20,716 nucleotides of DNA from BMS3Bbin11 sp034659075 (GTDB lineage: Bacteria; Pseudomonadota; Gammaproteobacteria; BMS3Bbin11), in NCBI GenBank assembly GCA_034659075.1, contig JAYEGM010000010.1, positions 1-20,716 on the forward strand, read 5' to 3'. Each line of letters opens with the position of its first letter. Position 1 is the first letter of the stretch. The translations under genes were made by a program, and so were the position numbers. The notes beneath the pieces are model-generated. The model did no database searches, was not told the origin of the DNA, and was given only the letters and a program-made list of their open reading frames with translations. Of this stretch, positions 1 through 7,066 are shown one piece after another.

Positions 1-333
1 CAACTTAATGATTTTTCGTCAAACGGAACCGAGGCTTCTATCTGGCAACTGGATCCGACTACACTTATCGCCAGGCGTATCGCCATTATCAACCGAAAAG
101 TGATTCTGCCGACAGATGCTGTTGACCGGAAAACGGGGGAAACAGGCACATGGGAATCAACCGGTATTCTGGATGTCAGCCGTTACTACAGTACTGCACC
201 GGCTGAAACTCTGCTGATCCTTGCTGTGCAGGCACATTATGTAAAAGGTGGACTGACCATAGGTGGAAATCAACAGCTAGTTGAGTCAGGTCAGCTTATT
301 TTTCTCACGAATAAGCCAGACCCCTTAAAATAA
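1..333 (+). CDS. C-terminal fragment of an unrecognised protein (5' end outside window)
   Basis: An open frame runs from the first base of the window to a TAA at 331-333, giving about 110 residues, so this is the end of a gene that begins upstream. No ATG is needed inside the window; a GTG at 100 is in frame but has no convincing ribosome site and the residues before it look equally coding. The visible part is a mix of beta-type and polar segments ending in LTNKPDPLK, with no cysteine and no membrane segment. I do not recognise the family. It lies upstream of dsrA on the same strand, but the long gap and a hairpin after its stop suggest that it is not part of the dsr operon. Confidence 0.6.
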   Translation, partial: QLNDFSSNGTEASIWQLDPTTLIARRIAIINRKVILPTDAVDRKTGETGTWESTGILDVSRYYSTAPAETLLILAVQAHYVKGGLTIGGNQQLVESGQLIFLTNKPDPLK

Positions 334-425
334 AGCCTTTTCTGCAGTATTAACCAGGCCATCGGTGGTGGGTATTTATTGCAGAAATGGTGCTCTTATA
401 GATTATAGTTATCTTTATTTACAAA

Positions 426-447
426 AGCTTATCAAGAGCTTGTGAAG
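426..447 (+). repeat. tandem 11-mer, operator-like, at the dsr promoter
   Basis: AGCTTATCAAG (426-436) is followed directly by AGCTTGTGAAG (437-447), identical at 9 of 11 positions. The period is about one helical turn, so both copies would present the same face of the DNA. The second copy overlaps the proposed -35 hexamer. An inverted arrangement AAGCT-N7-AGCTT (425-441) is also present. A binding site for an activator or repressor of the dsr operon is an inference. Confidence 0.4.
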
Positions 448-469
448 TTACACTTTATACAATGATAAT
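440..469 (+). promoter_or_regulatory. candidate dsrA promoter
   Basis: TTGTGA (440-445) and GATAAT (464-469) match the sigma70 -35 and -10 consensus at 4/6 and 5/6, with an 18-bp spacer. Transcription would start near 476 and leave an untranslated leader of about 195 bases before dsrA. A weaker alternative -10, TAGAAT, lies at 551-556. Neither is verified. Confidence 0.35.
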
Positions 470-670
470 TCCACCTATATCCCTTATGGAATATACGTTT
501 ATTGCCCGCCCCCCCCTTTAGTAGGGTTCATTATAGATACGCAGATAAATTAGAATAGCGTCGTTTTGATAATTAAAGTTATGTGGCATGACAGAACATC
601 ATGACGCATACACAAGTATCACAAGATTAAATTCTGCCCTGGACAGGGCTGATTACGAAGGAGACCGTAA

Positions 671-1930
671 ATGGCTGACAATAAACATTTTGATACACCA
701 ATGCTGGATGAGCTGGAAAATGGCCCATGGCCCAGCTTCATTAGTGGCTTCAAGCGTCTACGTGATGACCACGAAGATGCAACGATTCGAGGCGTAGCAA
801 ACAGCCTGCTGGGTCAGCTGGAGCACTCTTACGAAACACGTAAAGGTTACTGGAAAGGCGGCACAGTCAGCGTATATGGCTATGGCGGCGGCATTATTCC
901 CCGTTTCTCTGAAGTCGGTGACCAGTTTGTTGAATCAAAAGAATTTCACACCATCCGAGTTCAGCCTCCTGCAGGCAATTATTATACGACTGACATGCTT
1001 CGTCAGCTGGGTGACAGCTGGGAAAAGCATGGCTCAGGACTGGTAACATTCCACGGCCAGACAGGAAACATCATGTTTATCGGTACAACTACCGAAAACA
1101 TTCAGCATTTCTTTGATGATATCAACGACTACGGCTGGGATCTCGGCGGTGCCGGCCCGTGCGTACGTACCGGTATGTCCTGTATTGGCATGGCGCGTTG
1201 TGAAATGTCTACCTGCAACGAGCAGGCTATTCATCGTCATCTGATGAACAACTTCACCGATGACGTACATCGTCCTGCCCTGCCTTATAAATTCAAGTTT
1301 AAAGTTTCCGGTTGTCCTAATGACTGCCAGAATGCCATTGAGCGTTCCGATTTTGCAGTAATTGGCACCTGGCGCGATGACATGAAAGTTGATCAGGAAG
1401 AAGTAAAAGCCTTTGTCGCTAAAAAAGGCCGCCAGTACGTTATTGATAACGTTACTACTCGCTGCCCAAGCGACTGCATGACACTCAACGATGATGACAC
1501 ACTGACCATCGACAACCACAACTGCGTGCGCTGCATGCATTGCCTGAATGTCATGAACAAGGCACTGACACCTGGCGATGACCGTGGCGTAACCATCCTC
1601 ATTGGTGGCAAACGCACACTGAAGATCGGCGACCTGATGGGTACCGTTCTTGTCCCGTTCATGAAACTGGACACCATGGAAGACTACGAGACAATCATTG
1701 AACTGGCTGAAGAAATCATCGATTTCTGGGCTGAAAACGGCCTTGAGCACGAACGTTGCGGCGAAATGATTGAACGTATCGGCCTGGTCAACTTCCTTGA
1801 AGGTATCGGTGTAGAGGTAGATCCAAACATGATCTCCTTGCCACGCCAGAGTTCATACGTCCGCATGGACGGGTGGAACGAGGAAGCAATCAAATGGTTT
1901 GAACGCAAAGCAGAAGAAGCAAGCGCTTAA
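671..1930 (+). CDS. dsrA: dissimilatory sulfite reductase, alpha subunit (oxidative type)
   Basis: DsrA forms the cytoplasmic alpha2beta2 siroheme sulfite reductase with DsrB; in sulfur oxidisers it converts DsrC-bound sulfur to sulfite. The 419 residues match the family's usual length. The N-terminus TPMLDELENGPWPSF is typical. The siroheme/[4Fe-4S] site shows as C171-x5-C177 and C215-x3-C219, inside GMSCIGMARCEMSTC and SGCPNDC. An inserted ferredoxin domain supplies C265, C285, C288 and C291 (NCVRCMHC). The ATG at 671 has AAGGAGA at 658-664. It is the first gene of the operon, behind a long leader. Its grouping with dsrEFH and dsrL points to the oxidative direction; the sequence of DsrA alone was not used to decide this. 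Confidence 0.98.
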   Translation: MADNKHFDTPMLDELENGPWPSFISGFKRLRDDHEDATIRGVANSLLGQLEHSYETRKGYWKGGTVSVYGYGGGIIPRFSEVGDQFVESKEFHTIRVQPPAGNYYTTDMLRQLGDSWEKHGSGLVTFHGQTGNIMFIGTTTENIQHFFDDINDYGWDLGGAGPCVRTGMSCIGMARCEMSTCNEQAIHRHLMNNFTDDVHRPALPYKFKFKVSGCPNDCQNAIERSDFAVIGTWRDDMKVDQEEVKAFVAKKGRQYVIDNVTTRCPSDCMTLNDDDTLTIDNHNCVRCMHCLNVMNKALTPGDDRGVTILIGGKRTLKIGDLMGTVLVPFMKLDTMEDYETIIELAEEIIDFWAENGLEHERCGEMIERIGLVNFLEGIGVEVDPNMISLPRQSSYVRMDGWNEEAIKWFERKAEEASA

Positions 1931-1950
1931 TCCACCGGTATTTTAAAGTG

Positions 1951-1972
1951 CTGGCCATGATGTCATGGCCAG
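1951..1972 (+). promoter_or_regulatory. hairpin in the dsrA-dsrB gap
   Basis: CTGGCCATGA (1951-1960) and TCATGGCCAG (1963-1972) are perfect reverse complements around TG. As RNA this is a stem of 9 bp with an ATGT tetraloop. No T-run follows, so it is unlikely to be a terminator; it may stabilise or punctuate the message between the two subunits. Confidence 0.6.
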
Positions 1973-2005
1973 TGAGCAAGATTTAAAGAATAACAGGAGA
2001 TAGAC

Positions 2006-3079
2006 ATGGCTGTAGAAATGCGTAGCCCAATAGAATCTGGTTGTCCGGACGGCTTCCAGTATATGCATCCAACGATGCGCAGGAATTATGGTCTCTGGAG
2101 TCACCACGATCATCCTCGCCCAGGCGTGCTGGTTCATTATGCACATAGTGGCGATGAGATCTGGACCGTTAAATGTGCCACCCAGCGTATCCTCGACGTG
2201 TATACACTGCGTAAACTTTGCCAGATCGGCGATGACTTTGCAGACGGCTACATTCATTTCACCATACGCTCGAATGTTGAGTATGTAGTTGATTCTGAAG
2301 AAAAGGTTCAACCTCTAATTGATGCAATCGAAGAAGCCGGCTTTATTGTTGGCGGTACGGCTAACTCAGTAGCGACTCTTTCTCATACCCAGGGCTGGCT
2401 GCATTGCGACATCCCGGGTACTGATGCATCCGGCGTTGTTAAATCAATGATGGATGAGCTGATTGACGAGTTTAAAGAATGCAACATGCCGAACCGTGTG
2501 CACATGACCACTTCCTGCTGTCAGATCAACTGCGGCGGCCAGGGTGATATCGCGATCAACGTTCAGCATACCAAGCCCCCTCGTATTGACCACACACAGG
2601 TAGGCAACGTCTGCGAACGTCCTTCAGTTGTAGCACGCTGTCCGGTAGCGGCTATTCGGCCTGCGATGGTTGATGGCAAGCCATCACTGGAAGTTGATGA
2701 AAAGAAATGTATTTGCTGTGGTGCATGCTTCCCTCCCTGCCCGCCAATGCAGATCAACGATGCAGAGCATTCAAAACTGGCTATCTGGGTCGGTGGTAAC
2801 CACTCCAACGCACGTGGCAAGCCAACTTTCCAGCGCCTGGTTGCCGCCGGTGTACCAAACAATCCACCACGCTGGCCTGAAGCGACTGCTATCGTTAAGA
2901 AAATCCTTAACACTTACAAAGCAGATGCCAAAGACTGGGAACGCATTAATGACTGGATCGAGCGTATCGGCTGGCCTCAGTTCTTTGAGAAAACCGGCTT
3001 GCCGTTCACGAAGTACCACATCGACAACTGGCGTGGTGCCCGTAACAGCCTGAATGCTTCGACTCATATCCGTTTCTAA
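2006..3079 (+). CDS. dsrB: dissimilatory sulfite reductase, beta subunit
   Basis: DsrB pairs with DsrA in the cytoplasmic siroheme enzyme. The 357 residues are of normal length. Family hallmarks are GWLHCDIPGTD near residues 130-140, the cluster motif TTSCCQINCGGQGD with C171, C172 and C176, C212 in VARCPVAAI, and a ferredoxin domain with C235, C238, C241 and C245 (KKCICCGACFPPC). The ATG at 2006 has AGGAG at 1995-1999. It follows dsrA after 75 bases that hold a perfect hairpin. The next gene, dsrE, begins 22 bases after its stop. Confidence 0.98.
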   Translation: MAVEMRSPIESGCPDGFQYMHPTMRRNYGLWSHHDHPRPGVLVHYAHSGDEIWTVKCATQRILDVYTLRKLCQIGDDFADGYIHFTIRSNVEYVVDSEEKVQPLIDAIEEAGFIVGGTANSVATLSHTQGWLHCDIPGTDASGVVKSMMDELIDEFKECNMPNRVHMTTSCCQINCGGQGDIAINVQHTKPPRIDHTQVGNVCERPSVVARCPVAAIRPAMVDGKPSLEVDEKKCICCGACFPPCPPMQINDAEHSKLAIWVGGNHSNARGKPTFQRLVAAGVPNNPPRWPEATAIVKKILNTYKADAKDWERINDWIERIGWPQFFEKTGLPFTKYHIDNWRGARNSLNASTHIRF

Positions 3080-3101
3080 TCTGTTTTTCAGGGCTTATAT
3101 T

Positions 3102-3494
3102 ATGAAACTTTCTATACAGATAAATGAAGGGCCTTACCAGCACCAGGCCGCTGATTCTGCCTACCAGTTTACGAAAGCTGCTTTGGCAAAGGGACATGAG
3201 ATATTTCGTGTTTTCTTTTATCACGATGGCGTCAATAACGCGACACGTCTGGCAATCCCTCCGCAGGATGATAGAAATATCACCAAGCAGTGGACTGAGC
3301 TTCAGAAAGAACATGAACTCGACCTGGTTGTCTGCATCGCAGCCGCCCAGCGTCGTGGTCTGCTTGATGAGGACGAGGCCAAGCGTCAGGGTAAAGATGC
3401 TAACAATATAGCAGAAGGCTTCCGTATCTCGGGTCTTGGTCAACTGATCGAGGCTGGCATTGAGGCGGATCGTCTAGTCGTATTCGGCGACTGA
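3102..3494 (+). CDS. dsrE: sulfurtransferase subunit DsrE
   Basis: DsrE is the sulfur-binding subunit of the cytoplasmic hexamer DsrE2F2H2, which takes persulfide sulfur and passes it to DsrC. The protein has 130 residues starting at MKLSIQINEG. The single cysteine, C78 in DLVVCIAAAQRRG, falls at the position of the active Cys78 of A. vinosum DsrE. The reading frame stays open upstream into the end of dsrB, but the ATG at 3102 is chosen because it gives the family N-terminus and has AGGG at 3090-3093. dsrF follows after 16 bases. Confidence 0.96.
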   Translation: MKLSIQINEGPYQHQAADSAYQFTKAALAKGHEIFRVFFYHDGVNNATRLAIPPQDDRNITKQWTELQKEHELDLVVCIAAAQRRGLLDEDEAKRQGKDANNIAEGFRISGLGQLIEAGIEADRLVVFGD

Positions 3495-3510
3495 TAACGG
3501 GAGATAGAAA

Positions 3511-3912
3511 ATGGCTAAGAAATTCATGTTCGTAAACCGTAAAGCACCATACGGTACGATTTACGCTCTGGAATCACTTGAAGTTGTCCTCATCAGTGCC
3601 GCTTTCGAGCAGGAAGTAGCACTGGTCTTTATGGATGACGGGGTCTATCAATTGACCAAAGGTCAGAATACAGATGGCATCGGTATGAAAAATTTCTCAC
3701 CGACCTATTCTGCTCTGGGTGACTATGAAATCAAGAATATCTACATTGAGAAAGAATCACTCGAAGCACGTGGATTGACACTTGATGATCTGCAGCACCT
3801 GGTCTGGGAAGATGAAGATGATGACTATGCTGAGAAAGATTCAATTCATCTGGTTTCCAGTAAAGAACTTGCAGCCGTTATGGCTGATCAAGAAGTCGTC
3901 ATCACATTCTAA
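3511..3912 (+). CDS. dsrF: sulfurtransferase complex subunit DsrF (no cysteine)
   Basis: DsrF is a structural partner of DsrE and DsrH, with the same DsrE/TusC-like alpha/beta fold. The 133 residues begin MAKKFMFVNRKAPYG, typical of the DsrF/TusC family. I find no cysteine anywhere in the translation; position 40 is Phe. A catalytic sulfur-carrying role for this subunit is therefore excluded here, and sulfur transfer must rest on DsrE C78 and DsrH C20. GGGAGA lies at 3499-3504 before the ATG. The C-terminal half is very acidic (WEDEDDDYAEKD). Confidence 0.95.
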   Translation: MAKKFMFVNRKAPYGTIYALESLEVVLISAAFEQEVALVFMDDGVYQLTKGQNTDGIGMKNFSPTYSALGDYEIKNIYIEKESLEARGLTLDDLQHLVWEDEDDDYAEKDSIHLVSSKELAAVMADQEVVITF

Positions 3913-3923
3913 CGGAGATTATT

Positions 3924-4229
3924 ATGTCTACACTTCATACTATTAATAAGTCACCGTTTGACCGTAACAGTTTAGACAGTTGCCTGAGAGTTATCAGTGA
4001 CGGCGATGCAATTCTGTTAATTGAAGACGGTGTATATGCAGCAACAGGTACCAGTTTTTCTGATACCGTAAAAGCTGCCGCACAATCGCATTCTGTCTAT
4101 GTGCTCGGCCCTGACCTCAGTGCCCGTGGCATGAAAGAAGACGGCATCGTTGAAGGAGTCAAAGTTGTTGATTACGAAGGTTTTGTTGATCTCGTCACCG
4201 AGCATGACAAAATAAACAGCTGGCTCTGA
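3924..4229 (+). CDS. dsrH: sulfurtransferase complex subunit DsrH
   Basis: DsrH is the third subunit of the DsrEFH hexamer, related to TusB. It has 101 residues, the normal length. The single cysteine C20 (LDSCLRVISDGDAIL) sits at the position of the conserved Cys20 known from A. vinosum DsrH. GGAGA precedes the ATG, which lies 11 bases after the dsrF stop. The following gene is dsrC, the sulfur acceptor of this complex. Confidence 0.95.
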   Translation: MSTLHTINKSPFDRNSLDSCLRVISDGDAILLIEDGVYAATGTSFSDTVKAAAQSHSVYVLGPDLSARGMKEDGIVEGVKVVDYEGFVDLVTEHDKINSWL

Positions 4230-4268
4230 TCTAGTACTAATTATCAATTCATTATTCAGGAGGCTAAC

Positions 4269-4601
4269 ATGCCTATAGAAGTAAACGGAACATCCTACGA
4301 AACAGATGAAGAAGGTTACCTGGTAAATCTGGGTGAATGGAACAAAGACCTCGGTGAAGCACTGGCTAAAACTGATGACACTGAGCTCACAGATGCTCAT
4401 TGGGAAGTGATCAATTTTCTTCGTGAGTACTATGAAGAATACCAGATTGCTCCAGCAGTACGTGTACTGACTAAAGCCATTGGCAAACGTCTCGGTAAAG
4501 ATAAAGGCAACAGCAAGTATCTTTATGAACTGTTTCCATATGGCCCGGCTAAGCAGGCCTGTAAATATGCCGGTCTGCCTAAACCAACAGGTTGCGTATA
4601 A
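4269..4601 (+). CDS. dsrC: sulfur carrier protein DsrC
   Basis: DsrC is a small soluble carrier that holds the substrate sulfur on its flexible C-terminal arm; it is the co-substrate of DsrAB and of DsrK in DsrMKJOP. The 110 residues end in KQACKYAGLPKPTGCV, with both redox cysteines: C109 (penultimate) and C98, the usual 11 residues apart. Having both marks a true DsrC rather than a TusE-like protein. The ribosome site AGGAGG at 4258-4263 is the strongest in the operon, in keeping with the high level at which DsrC is generally made. A terminator-like hairpin follows the gene. Confidence 0.98.
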   Translation: MPIEVNGTSYETDEEGYLVNLGEWNKDLGEALAKTDDTELTDAHWEVINFLREYYEEYQIAPAVRVLTKAIGKRLGKDKGNSKYLYELFPYGPAKQACKYAGLPKPTGCV

Positions 4602-4617
4602 ATACTGACCTGTGCCC

Positions 4618-4647
4618 GGGAGGGGACACTAGTCCCCTTCTCTTTTT
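4618..4647 (+). terminator. terminator or attenuator after dsrC
   Basis: AGGGGAC (4621-4627) and GTCCCCT (4632-4638) form a perfect 7-bp GC-rich stem with loop ACTA; the stem can be extended by three pairs including G-T. The T-rich stretch TTCTCTTTTT (4638-4647) follows directly. It lies inside the operon between dsrC and dsrM, so partial termination would give more dsrA-to-dsrC message than dsrM-to-dsrP message. Confidence 0.65.
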
Positions 4648-4677
4648 ACTGAATTATTTTCTGGGGGCTTCAGAGAC

Positions 4678-5418
4678 ATGTCATTTCTGACAATACTCTT
4701 CGCAACACTGTTTTATTTTGCTACGGCTGTAATAATATTAGGCCTTGGCTTTAAAATCTGGCAGTACGCGACTACACCAGCACCGTTAAAAATCCCTGTT
4801 ATGCCCGCACCTTTAACTAAATCTGGTGTTGTATTACGCATGGCTGAGGAAGTAGTCCTCTTTAAAAGCCTGTTCAGAGCCAATAAATGGATCTGGATAT
4901 TTGGCTGGATGTTTCACTTTGCACTTTTGCTGGTGCTGATGCGCCATCTACGTTATTTCCAGGAACCCGTCTGGTGGTGGGTAAACCTGATTCAGCCGTT
5001 CGGCAAGTATGCCGGATACGCCATGGTAATTGGCTTAGCTGGCCTGTTAGTACGCCGCATAACTGTTGCGCGTGTTAGATATATTTCAGCACCATCTGAC
5101 TACCTGATGCTGTTGATGTTGATATTTATTGGTCTCAGTGGCCTGATGATGAAATACATCTCGCATACTGACATTGTTGCAGTTAAGGCCTTTTTTCTTG
5201 GCCTGATGCGTTTTGATATACAGCCCCTGCCAGGTGATACGCCATTAGTCATTCATCTCTCACTGGTTGTAACCCTGATGTTGATATTCCCATTCAGCAA
5301 ATTATTACACGTACCGGGCGTCTTTTTCAGCCCTACTCGCTACCAGGTCGATAACGCACGAGAAAAACGTCACATTGCACATTGGGCTAGTAAACTCGAT
5401 GCGACTAGAAAAAGTTAA
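4678..5418 (+). CDS. dsrM: DsrM, cytochrome b subunit of the DsrMKJOP complex
   Basis: DsrM is the NarI-like membrane diheme cytochrome b that joins the quinone pool to DsrK. The 246 residues show five hydrophobic segments at roughly 2-24, 70-90, 112-128, 142-161 and 188-206. Candidate heme ligands are H80 and H90 in the second segment and H193 and H211 in or near the fifth. Its place directly before dsrK is standard. The ATG at 4678 has a G-rich site (GGGGGC near 4663). The gene comes after the proposed terminator, so its expression may depend on read-through. Confidence 0.95.
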   Translation: MSFLTILFATLFYFATAVIILGLGFKIWQYATTPAPLKIPVMPAPLTKSGVVLRMAEEVVLFKSLFRANKWIWIFGWMFHFALLLVLMRHLRYFQEPVWWWVNLIQPFGKYAGYAMVIGLAGLLVRRITVARVRYISAPSDYLMLLMLIFIGLSGLMMKYISHTDIVAVKAFFLGLMRFDIQPLPGDTPLVIHLSLVVTLMLIFPFSKLLHVPGVFFSPTRYQVDNAREKRHIAHWASKLDATRKS

Positions 5419-5465
5419 GTTTTAGTTGTAACTAACTGATATTTAAATGAATCAAGGATAATCAA

Positions 5466-7022
5466 GTGGCAGATTTCGAAACCCCAGAATTAAAAGACTA
5501 CGTCGAGGTTCCACTACCTCAGATCGGAGTGATGGAAAGCAAAGGGCCATTTATTGCCAAGCCTGATCACCAGGAAGCCCTGGGGTTTCCGGGCGAATTA
5601 ATTGATGACTGGGAAAATGTTGCGGTAAACAAACTTGCCGATCTAACTAAACGATACAAAGGCCTTCGAGTCTTTCTTGATTCCTGCGTAAAATGTGGTG
5701 CCTGTACGGATAAATGCCACTACTATCTTGGGACTACTGACGCGAAGAACATGCCTGTAGCGCGTCAGGATCTTCTGCGCAGCGTCTACCGCTACTACCA
5801 TACCCCCGCTGGCAAGATTCTTTCCAAGTTTGGTGCAGAAAAACTGATCGGCGCGCGCAAGCTGACCGAAGATGTCATCAACGAATGGTATAACTATTTT
5901 CACCAGTGTTCGCAATGCCGGCGTTGCTCAGTATTCTGCCCTTATGGCATCGACACAGCGGAAGTTTCTATGGCCGCACGTGAAGTTCTTGACCACATAG
6001 GTGTTGGGCAGAAATACTGCAACGAAATTATCGGTAAGGTATACAAAATCGGCAATAATCTTGGCCTGCCTGAAGCTGCACTGGCAGATACCCTTGAAGG
6101 TCTCGAAGAAGAGATCGAAGAGGATATAGGCGTAGCGGTTAAACTGCCGCTGGATCAGAAAGGTAAGGACATACTGCTGGTCACCCCTTCTGCTGACTTT
6201 TTTGCCGAACCGCATGTCGACGGACTGATTGGTTATGCCAAGGTATTTCACCAGGCAGGCTTGAGCTGGACACTCAGTTCACATGCTTCTGAAGCCGGCA
6301 ACTTCGGTATGTTCATCGGCAGTTACGAAAATATGCAGCGTGTATCGATGCGCATACGCGAAGCGGCAATCGAACTGGGTGTCAAACGTATCATATTTGG
6401 TGAATGCGGCCATGCCTGGCGTATCGCCTATAGCTTCCTTAATACACTGGTTGGACCGTTCGATTTTCTGGATCCCAATTACCCGGTGCCACAGCATATA
6501 CTGGAAGTCACACATGACCTGATCCAGCGCGGCAAGTTAGACATCGATGCGTCAGAAAACGATCACATGACTCTGACCTTCCATGACTCCTGCAATGTCG
6601 CACGTGCAACACGCATGGGATCAAAACCCGGTGGGCAGCTGACCATACCACGCGAGGTTATCAAGGCTGTATGCAACAATTTTTATGATATGCCAGCAGA
6701 TGCGATTGGCGATGCTACCTACTGTTGCGGCGGTGGCGGTGGTCTGCTGACCGATGATCTGATGGAAATCAGAGTCAAAGGTGCGATGCCGAGAATGCAG
6801 GCGCTTAAGACAGTTGTAGAAGAAAATGGCGTTACCCACATGGCCGCTATATGTGCCATCTGCAAATCGCAATTTTCCAAGGTCATCCCCTATTATGGTT
6901 TCACCATGGATCAGATTATCAGCGTGCATCAGCTAGTTGGTGATGCCCTGGTGTGGGACAAATTTGAAAAAGTAGATACTGGCGCAGATGATGATGCCAG
7001 TGACAGCAACGAGCAAGAATAA
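5466..7022 (+). CDS. dsrK: DsrK, HdrD-like iron-sulfur subunit of DsrMKJOP
   Basis: DsrK is the cytoplasmic catalytic subunit, related to heterodisulfide reductase HdrD, and is thought to act on the DsrC trisulfide or disulfide. It has 518 residues. Two ferredoxin-type clusters are visible: C74, C77, C80, C84 and C148, C151, C154, C158. The CCG-domain cysteines that bind the special cubane cluster follow: C314 (FGECGHAWR), C376 (HDSCN), C420-C421 (YCCGGGGG) and C463/C466 (ICAICKSQF). The start is GTG at 5466, with AAGGA at 5454-5458. No better ATG exists for the family N-terminus. Confidence 0.97.
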   Translation: MADFETPELKDYVEVPLPQIGVMESKGPFIAKPDHQEALGFPGELIDDWENVAVNKLADLTKRYKGLRVFLDSCVKCGACTDKCHYYLGTTDAKNMPVARQDLLRSVYRYYHTPAGKILSKFGAEKLIGARKLTEDVINEWYNYFHQCSQCRRCSVFCPYGIDTAEVSMAAREVLDHIGVGQKYCNEIIGKVYKIGNNLGLPEAALADTLEGLEEEIEEDIGVAVKLPLDQKGKDILLVTPSADFFAEPHVDGLIGYAKVFHQAGLSWTLSSHASEAGNFGMFIGSYENMQRVSMRIREAAIELGVKRIIFGECGHAWRIAYSFLNTLVGPFDFLDPNYPVPQHILEVTHDLIQRGKLDIDASENDHMTLTFHDSCNVARATRMGSKPGGQLTIPREVIKAVCNNFYDMPADAIGDATYCCGGGGGLLTDDLMEIRVKGAMPRMQALKTVVEENGVTHMAAICAICKSQFSKVIPYYGFTMDQIISVHQLVGDALVWDKFEKVDTGADDDASDSNEQE

Positions 7023-7066
7023 CACCGATTTTAACTGAAACAAGTTGAGAGACGAGGATTAACGAA

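Larger units (their letters stand above)
334..670 (+). other. dsrA upstream region without a gene
   Basis: This 337-base gap holds, in order: an 8-bp inverted repeat with a 33-base interval (339-346 TTTCTGCA, 380-387 TGCAGAAA), perhaps the 3' hairpin of the upstream gene but without a T-run; a tandem 11-mer at 426-447; a candidate sigma70-type promoter at 440-469; a run of eight C at 509-516; a small hairpin at 636-649; and the dsrA ribosome site. An open frame starting at ATG 588 runs into dsrA in another frame; I do not consider it a proven gene. Confidence 0.7.

Noticed and set aside
562..580. FNR-like site upstream of dsrA
   Set aside because: Only one half (TTGAT) is present; the second half does not match ATCAA.
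588..797. 69-codon frame overlapping the start of dsrA
   Set aside because: Weak ribosome site and more than half of it overlaps dsrA in another frame. Kept only as a possible leader peptide in the findings.
1034..1750. Long minus-strand open frame of 238 codons inside dsrA
   Set aside because: It lies wholly within dsrA, which has full family motifs. No ribosome site or recognisable domain is seen; it is a by-product of codon use on the coding strand.
671..4601. Sulfate-reducing (reductive) dsr cluster
   Set aside because: dsrEFH and dsrL in the A. vinosum order indicate the oxidative pathway, and no sat, apr or dsrD gene lies in the window.
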